In this document: piece by piece, positions 5,915 through 7,556 of the stretch
How the letters are laid out: each line of letters begins with the position of its first letter
How positions within the stretch are numbered: the stretch's first letter is position 1
Assembly: GCA_016202555.1 (NCBI GenBank)
Contig: JACQOL010000018.1
Coordinates: forward strand, 1-7,556
From: Chloroflexota bacterium
GTDB lineage: Bacteria; Chloroflexota; Dehalococcoidia; Dehalococcoidales; UBA2162
DNA length: 7,556 bases
Reading direction: 5' to 3'
Translations under genes and position numbers: made by a program
The notes under the pieces: model-generated
What the model was told of the DNA's origin: nothing
The model's input: only the letters and a program-made list of their open reading frames with translations
Database searches by the model: none

Positions 5915-5941
5915 GCGTTGTATAACTTTTAGGAGAAACGG

Positions 5942-6268
5942 ATGACATCTGATAAGATAGCAATCGCTGAAGCAGAACAGTTGCCTGACTACGAGCTGGT
6001 ATTAGTCATTAGCCCGGAGGTTATTGACGAGCAGTTTGAAGCGACATTAGATAATGTAAGTCGCTTTATTACTGGGAGGGGGGGCATCATCTCCGAGATA
6101 GAGCGGTGGGGTAAAAGAAGGTTAGCTTATCCCATAAAACATTTCGGAGAGGGTAACTATGTTTTAGCTAAGTTACAATTGAAACCGGCATTGGGGAAGG
6201 AACTGGAGGCGAACCTGAAGATTGCTGATGAGGTTTTGCGGCACTTGCTGATAAGAGTAGGTAGTTAA
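5942..6268 (+). CDS. rpsF: Small-subunit ribosomal protein bS6
   Basis: bS6 pairs with bS18 on the central domain of 16S rRNA. The protein has 108 residues. The conserved core starts at YELVLVISPEV (about residue 17) and includes the hallmark IERWGKRRLAYPIKH (about 53-67) and GNYVLAKLQL. The roughly 15-residue N-terminal extension (MTSDKIAIAEAEQ) is longer than in E. coli. The AGGAGA five bases before ATG 5942 supports this start. It is the first gene of the rpsF-ssb-rpsR cluster, read from the TATAAT promoter just upstream. Confidence 0.96.
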   Translation: MTSDKIAIAEAEQLPDYELVLVISPEVIDEQFEATLDNVSRFITGRGGIISEIERWGKRRLAYPIKHFGEGNYVLAKLQLKPALGKELEANLKIADEVLRHLLIRVGS

Positions 6269-6324
6269 CCGGGGACTATCTCCTGCTACTGGTATTTGCG
6301 GAGAGTTAAAGGAGTGTTGAGGCG

Positions 6325-6759
6325 ATGGTAAGTGTCAATAAAATAATAGTTATCGGTAATCTTGGTAGTGAACCGGAAATGCGTTTTACTCCTAGTGGCC
6401 GACCGGTAACCTCTTTTAGTGTGGCGACTAACTGGAGGTCTACTACTGCTGAGGGCGAGCGGAGGGAGGAGACGGAGTGGTTTACAGTGGTTGCCTGGGG
6501 TAAATTAGCCGAACAATGTAACCAGTTTTTGAGTAAAGGCCGGCTGGTCTATGTCGAGGGCAGGCTACGCACGCATACCTGGGAGGGGCAGGATGGGCAG
6601 AAGCATTCTCGCAATGAAATCGTTGCCAATAGCGTCAGGTTTCTGGATAGGCAGGCCGCCGCTCCTTTGCCTGGAGAGAAGACCGATGAGGCTGGGGTTC
6701 AGCCAGAGGGTTCACCCCGAGGGGTTGATGAATTAGAGCCAGAAGACCTCCCATTTTAG
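6325..6759 (+). CDS. ssb: Single-stranded DNA-binding protein SSB
   Basis: SSB coats single-stranded DNA in replication, repair and recombination and recruits partners through its acidic tail. The 144 residues hold an N-terminal OB fold (1-about 110) with the family opening VNKIIVIGNLGSEPEMRFTPSG, the ATNW stretch, the TEWFTVVAWGKLAEQ core and GRLVYVEGRLRTHTWEGQDG. A short linker (about 111-134) leads to the acidic partner-binding end ELEPEDLPF, which has the expected DLPF terminus. The linker is short compared with E. coli SSB (178 residues) and lacks a long glycine-rich stretch. AAAGGAG at 6308-6314 lies ten bases before ATG. It sits between rpsF and rpsR, the usual bacterial arrangement, 56 bases after rpsF. 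Confidence 0.97.
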   Translation: MVSVNKIIVIGNLGSEPEMRFTPSGRPVTSFSVATNWRSTTAEGERREETEWFTVVAWGKLAEQCNQFLSKGRLVYVEGRLRTHTWEGQDGQKHSRNEIVANSVRFLDRQAAAPLPGEKTDEAGVQPEGSPRGVDELEPEDLPF

Positions 6760-6788
6760 GTGGGTATCGAAATTAAAGCTTACGAATT

Positions 6789-6806
6789 AGGAGTTGATAA
6801 CAAGTG
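6789..6806 (+). promoter_or_regulatory. Shine-Dalgarno and GTG start of rpsR
   Basis: AGGAG (6789-6793) lies ten bases before GTG at 6804. An in-frame TAA at 6798-6800 rules out any start further upstream. A second GTG directly follows at 6807, so the start could shift by one codon, but 6804 has the better spacing. Confidence 0.7.
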
Positions 6807-7109
6807 GTGAGACAAAGAGACAGCAGCCGACCAAGGAATCCCAGGTGGAGTGGAACAAGGTATGTAGCGGTTCGTAAGGTTTGCTCTTTCTGCGCCAGCA
6901 AGGTTGAGGTAATCGACTATAAAGATGCTGGTAAATTACGCAACTTTGTTTCGGATAGAGGTAAGATAGAGCCACGCCGCCGAACTGGCACTTGTGCTAA
7001 GCATCAGCGCTTCTTAGCCAGGGCAATAAAGAGAGCCCGGCATTTAGCCTTATTACCGTATGTGCCAGCTCACGTTTTTCGGGTGGGGAGTGTTAAGCTA
7101 GGGGGTTAG
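6804..7109 (+). CDS. rpsR: Small-subunit ribosomal protein bS18, zinc-ligand (C+) form
   Basis: bS18 forms a heterodimer with bS6 in the 30S platform. The protein has 101 residues, somewhat longer than E. coli bS18 (75), owing to a basic N-terminal extension. The conserved core includes [31 protein letters not shown] and [16 protein letters not shown]. It keeps the metal-binding set: C27-x2-C30 (VCSFCASK) and the later C64-x2-H67 (TCAKH). Many bacteria have lost this set, so this is the C+ (zinc-coordinating) version. Translation starts at GTG. It closes the rpsF-ssb-rpsR cluster, 44 bases after ssb, and is followed by a stem-loop. Confidence 0.96.
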   Translation: MVRQRDSSRPRNPRWSGTRYVAVRKVCSFCASKVEVIDYKDAGKLRNFVSDRGKIEPRRRTGTCAKHQRFLARAIKRARHLALLPYVPAHVFRVGSVKLGG

Positions 7110-7115
7110 TTGACC

Positions 7116-7147
7116 AAAGGGAGGATTGCTTATCCCCCTTCCCTTTT
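7116..7147 (+). terminator. Possible terminator after rpsR
   Basis: AAAGGGAGGAT (from 7116) can pair with ATCCCCCTT (7132-7140) around the loop TGCTT, with one A-C mismatch. An alternative register pairs AAAGGGA with TCCCTTT further downstream. Four T (7144-7147) follow. The position, seven bases after the rpsR stop and before rpmH, fits an intrinsic terminator or attenuator. The T-run is short and the pairing imperfect. Confidence 0.45.
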
Positions 7148-7178
7148 GTAATCACTGTAATTTGAAAGAGGATTTAGA

Positions 7179-7319
7179 GTGCCAAAAAGGACTTATCAAC
7201 CGAAGAAGATTCCGCGCAAGCGTGAGCATGGCTTTCTCAAGAGAATGAGCACGCGGGGCGGACAGGCTGTTTTAAGGGCGAGACGGCTTAAGGGTCGTAA
7301 GCGATTAACTGTGGTTTGA
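7179..7319 (+). CDS. rpmH: Large-subunit ribosomal protein bL34
   Basis: bL34 is a very basic, short protein of the 50S subunit. The 46 residues match the family along their full length: [21 protein letters not shown], then [20 protein letters not shown]. The start is GTG at 7179, seven bases after GAGG (7168-7171); the stop is TGA at 7317-7319. The residues after the GTG (PKRTYQP) match the form of bL34 that has an extra residue before KRTYQP. rnpA follows after 42 bases, the near-universal bacterial pair, often near the replication origin. No origin or dnaA is visible here. Confidence 0.97.
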   Translation: MPKRTYQPKKIPRKREHGFLKRMSTRGGQAVLRARRLKGRKRLTVV

Positions 7320-7361
7320 GGGGTAATGGCGCCTTTGCCGTCGAGTCTGGGAAGGTAAGCG

Positions 7362-7556
7362 ATGAAGGGAGCAGAATACCTGACAAAGCCACAGCAATAC
7401 GCCTTGGTTTATCGTCAAGGAAGCTCGGTGGCGTCTGATTTAGTGGTGTTAAAGTGGGTACATAATCGGCTTACTTTCTCCCGCTTTGGTTTTTCGGTGA
7501 GCAAACGAGTGGGTAATGCGGTAACGAGAAACAGGCTAAAGCGTTTGCTTCGTGAA
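7362..7556 (+). CDS. rnpA: Ribonuclease P protein component, 3'-truncated by the window edge
   Basis: RnpA is the protein subunit of RNase P and helps the catalytic RNA recognise precursor tRNA. The first 65 codons are visible and open to the last base. The family hallmark is at 42-65, FGFSVSKRVGNAVTRNRLKRLLRE, which contains the RNR-type RNA-binding stretch (TRNRLKR). The full protein is usually 110-130 residues, so about half is missing. ATG 7362 is the only likely start, because an in-frame TAA lies at 7356-7358; GGGAAGG at 7349-7355 is the ribosome binding site. It directly follows rpmH and is probably co-transcribed with it. Confidence 0.96.
   Translation, partial: MKGAEYLTKPQQYALVYRQGSSVASDLVVLKWVHNRLTFSRFGFSVSKRVGNAVTRNRLKRLLRE

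Noticed and set aside
6273..6304. Hairpin in the rpsF-ssb spacer (CTCC...GGAG)
   Set aside because: Only about six pairs with a bulge and a long loop, and no T-run; this is within chance expectation.
7126..7161. Separate promoter for rpmH (TTGCTT with TAATCA or TGTAAT)
   Set aside because: TAATCA is a poor -10 box, and TGTAAT is 24 bases from TTGCTT, too far. Both overlap the stem-loop, so the support is too weak to list.
7179..7556. Replication origin near rpmH-rnpA
   Set aside because: Although this pair is often near oriC, no DnaA-box cluster or AT-rich unwinding region and no dnaA gene is visible.

Overview
The window looks like chromosomal DNA from a bacterium with System I (Ccm) cytochrome c maturation. 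All genes lie on the + strand and are tightly packed. I lean towards Chloroflexota, perhaps a Dehalococcoidia-like lineage. The reasons are the non-proteobacterial, cysteine-rich CcmH, a CcmI-like protein ending in a zinc ribbon, and the general look of the ribosomal proteins. This is a tentative placement from pattern memory, not from a search.

Region 1 (1-5768) is a ccm operon that enters from the left: ccmF (5' end missing), ccmH, a small membrane protein with a CcmI-like hairpin and a zinc ribbon, an unrecognised exported and membrane-anchored protein, ccmA, ccmB, ccmC and a 50-residue ccmD-like gene. Junctions are overlaps (ATGA at 1834 and 4224, TAATG at 3491) or short gaps with good Shine-Dalgarno sequences, so the genes are probably co-transcribed and in part translationally coupled. 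In this pathway CcmC presents heme, the CcmAB ATPase releases the heme carrier CcmE, and CcmF with CcmH attaches heme to apocytochrome. ccmE and the thioredoxin gene ccmG are not in the window. The place where ccmG often sits, between ccmF and ccmH, is empty.

Region 2 (5769-5941) is a 173-base intergenic spacer. It holds a stem-loop that may end the ccm transcript and a good sigma-70-type promoter with a TATAAT box.

Region 3 (5942-7109) is the classic rpsF-ssb-rpsR cluster (bS6, single-strand DNA-binding protein, bS18). A second stem-loop with a short T-run follows it. Region 4 (7179-7556) is rpmH (bL34) and the start of rnpA (RNase P protein), which runs off the right edge.

The most interesting parts are in the ccm operon. 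CcmC has Met where the first axial heme histidine is expected, and its tryptophan-rich motif is shifted. CcmH has a CxCxC cluster instead of CxxC. Two adjacent non-canonical proteins share the same CcmI-like helical hairpin, both predicted to lie in the cytoplasm. A perfect 14-bp inverted repeat lies inside the coding sequence of the unrecognised gene. No mobile element, CRISPR array, tRNA or rRNA was seen, and no stretch over 300 bases lacks a gene.
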